64,000 nucleotides of DNA, taken from positions 1 to 64,000 of the forward strand of contig VWPU01009687.1 of the NCBI GenBank assembly GCA_013398955.1. The letters run 5' to 3'. Below the pieces are notes generated by a model, which was not told the DNA's origin, did not search any database, and was given only the letters and a program-made list of their open reading frames with translations. The translations under genes were made by a program, and so were the position numbers. Below are positions 62,696 through 64,000 of this stretch, in pieces. The stretch is from Callaeas wilsoni (taxonomy: Eukaryota; Chordata; Aves; Passeriformes; Callaeidae). Each line of letters begins with the position of its first letter. The first letter of the stretch is position 1.

Positions 62696-63244
62696 GTAAG
62701 GGCTGCCTCCTGCTCCCTGGGGCAGAGGCCAGAGCAAACCAGCCTCTGGGAGAGAGGGAGCACATTCAGCTGCTTTGTTCACCAGATTAATAAAACCAGG
62801 TGTCTCCTAAGGGGGGGTAGTGTAAAGTTTCTGCTCTTTTCTTTCAGCACGGCAGGCTTAAATAAACAAAAATGTTAATGACCTGGGTTTGTCTCATGCA
62901 CTTACAAAAATGTCTTCACAAGGAGATTACCATTTTCAAGCACAGCCCAATTCCATCTGCAGTTCTAAATAGACAGAAGATCTGGTGAGGTCACTGATTC
63001 CCATGTGTATTGTTTAAGAATCTGAATTGGGCAGTGTGTACGTGCTGCACAGCGTCAAGATTTCTGGTGTGCAATTTATGTATTACTTTTTGCCTGGGAG
63101 CTAAGTGCCTTTTCTGCCATGCAGTTTACATATCTTACCAAGTTTGTCAGGAACCTAATAATCTGACTTCTTAAATGCAGAGTAGCTAAAGTGCCAAAGA
63201 GATAAATGTCCAATAAAGTTGTTTTTCTCCCTGTTTAAACTCAC
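62696..63244. other. USP25: Intron 13, first part
   Basis: Follows the exon 13 donor. It contains AATAAA at 62789-62794 and other AATAAA-like words (for example at about 62860 and 63211). No exon or repeat recognised before the CR1 at about 63245. Confidence 0.8.
62789..62794 (+). terminator. USP25: Candidate intronic poly(A) signal
   Basis: AATAAA lies 94 bp after the exon 13 donor and is followed by a G-rich then T-rich stretch (GGGGGGGTAGTG, TTTCTGCTCTTTTCTTTC) like a downstream element. Use of it would end the transcript within intron 13. There is no direct evidence of use, and AATAAA words are common in AT-rich introns. Confidence 0.2.
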
Positions 63245-63970
63245 TATAGGGGAGTGAATGTATGCTCAGTCAGTTTGCAGATAATGCCTAGCAGAAAAGG
63301 ACCTGGGGGTGCTGGTCAGCAGTGGCTGAACATGAGGCAGCAGTGCCCAGGTGGGCAAGAGGGCCAGTGGCACCTGGCCTGTGTCAGCAATAGTGTGGCA
63401 GCAGAAGCAGGGCAGTGACTGTCCCCCTCTAATGGGCACTGCTGAGGCCACACCTCAAATCCTGTGTTTTGGGCTCCTCCCTGCAAGAAAGAAGTTGAGA
63501 TGCCTGGAGCATGTCCAGAGAAGGGCAATGGAGCTGGGGAAGGGTCTGGTAAGGAGCAGCTGAGGGAGCTGGGGGGGCTCAGCCTGGAGAAAAGGAGACT
63601 TGGGAACATTATCACTCTCTACAACTCTCTAATAGGAGGGTGTAGGCAGGCGGGAGTTGGCCTCTTCTCCCACGTAACAAGGACAGGACACAAGGAAACA
63701 GCCTCAAGTTGCACTAGAGGAGATTTAGATTGGATACAAGGAAGCATTTCTTTACAGAAGGGGTTGTCAGATATTGGAACAGGCTGCCCAGGGAAGTGCT
63801 GGAGTCATCCATGGAGGTATTTAAAAGTTGTGTAGATGTGACAGAGGGACATGATTTAGTGGTGGACTTGGCAGTGCTGGGTTAACGGTTGGACTTAATC
63901 ATCCTAGGAGTTGTCTCCATAATAATTCCTAAATTATTAGTTGTCCTAAATAATTCTATGATAATAGAGT
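63245..63970 (+). mobile_element. CR1 LINE, 3' half with internal deletion, in sense orientation
   Basis: From about 63263 the sequence TGCTCAGTCAGTTTGCAGAT resembles the CR1 reverse transcriptase 'L-S-x-F-A-D-D' site. It jumps at about 63291 to GAAAAGGACCTGGGGGTGCT, normally several hundred bases further on. It then follows CR1 ORF2 to its end: CATGTCCAGAGAAGGGCAAT, CTCAGCCTGGAGAAAAGGAG, CTCTACAACTCTCTAATAGG, TTGGAACAGGCTGCCCAGGG, GGAGGTATTTAAAAG, and the 3' UTR TTAGTGGTGGACTTGGCAGT. It ends near AATTCTATGATAAT. Frameshifts break the coding frame. Confidence 0.92.
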
Positions 63971-64000
63971 ACAACTCTGGATAAGTGGACTTTAACAGTT

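Larger units (their letters stand above)
1..64000 (+). other. USP25: USP25 gene, internal part (exons 2-13 and their introns)
   Basis: The twelve exons listed separately join into one open frame of 1421 nt that reads as ubiquitin-specific peptidase 25, a cytosolic cysteine protease that removes ubiquitin from proteins and is known in mammals to act in ER-associated degradation and innate immune signalling. The identification rests on near-continuous agreement with the USP25 sequence as I remember it, from the UBA-like region through the Cys box to the helical insertion. The paralogue USP28 differs clearly in exons 7 and 10 (for example [20 protein letters not shown] and [15 protein letters not shown] here). 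Residue numbers assume a 15-residue first exon; this places the catalytic cysteine at 178, as in the human protein. Exon 1 is upstream and the last half of the gene is downstream. Intron lengths are 1083, 9124, 6006, 13165, 4646, 853, 720, 1457, 2287, 762 and 307 bp for introns 2 to 12. Confidence 0.95.

Noticed and set aside
63464..63835. 123-codon + strand open frame near the right end
   Set aside because: It is a frameshifted reading of CR1 ORF2 sequence, not a host gene.
1..64000. A CRISPR array, bacterial operon, intact provirus or other novel system
   Set aside because: I found no regularly spaced repeats, no compact gene clusters and no paired LTRs. The window is a vertebrate gene interior with LINE fragments.

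Overview
This window is a piece of a vertebrate, almost certainly bird, chromosome. It contains twelve consecutive coding exons of one split gene on the + strand, USP25 (ubiquitin-specific peptidase 25). The avian call rests on the interspersed repeats: nearly every one I recognise is a CR1 LINE, several with the bird-type 3' end carrying ATTCTATG-like octamers. I see no Alu, B1 or L1 sequence. I cannot name the species.

Layout: bases 1 to about 260 are a CpG-rich block, probably the downstream edge of the USP25 promoter/exon 1 CpG island. The canonical first coding exon (about 15 residues) is not in the window and should lie just upstream. Intron 1 then runs to 20864. Exons follow at 20865-20942, 22026-22170, 31295-31418, 37425-37587, 50753-50839, 55486-55623, 56477-56553, 57274-57347, 58805-58953, 61241-61368, 62131-62226 and 62534-62695. 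Joined, they make 1421 nt in one uninterrupted frame (473 codons plus 2 nt), corresponding to residues about 16-488 of a protein of about 1050 residues. All internal introns are GT-AG and the phases match across every junction. The remaining exons lie beyond 64000.

Protein content in order: UBA-like N-terminal region (exons 2-3), SUMO-interacting motif VIDL and first ubiquitin-interacting motif (exon 4), second ubiquitin-interacting motif split across exons 4 and 5, the USP catalytic cysteine box (exon 5), the QDVSEF box (exon 8), the fingers/palm part of the catalytic core (exons 9-11), and the start of the long helical insertion that USP25 and USP28 share (exons 11-13). The catalytic histidine part of the domain is downstream of the window.

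Everything else is intron. It holds CR1 copies of several ages in both orientations, short tandem duplications, T- and T/G-rich tracts, and long AT-rich stretches with nothing I can name. I found no second protein-coding gene, tRNA, rRNA, CRISPR array or bacterial-type system, and no convincing previously undescribed system. The observations most worth checking are a possible in-frame alternative first exon in the CpG island, a weak exon 12 donor with an immediate in-frame stop, a possible intronic poly(A) site after exon 13, an 18-bp perfect palindrome just upstream of exon 10, and an unassigned 131-codon antisense open frame in intron 5.
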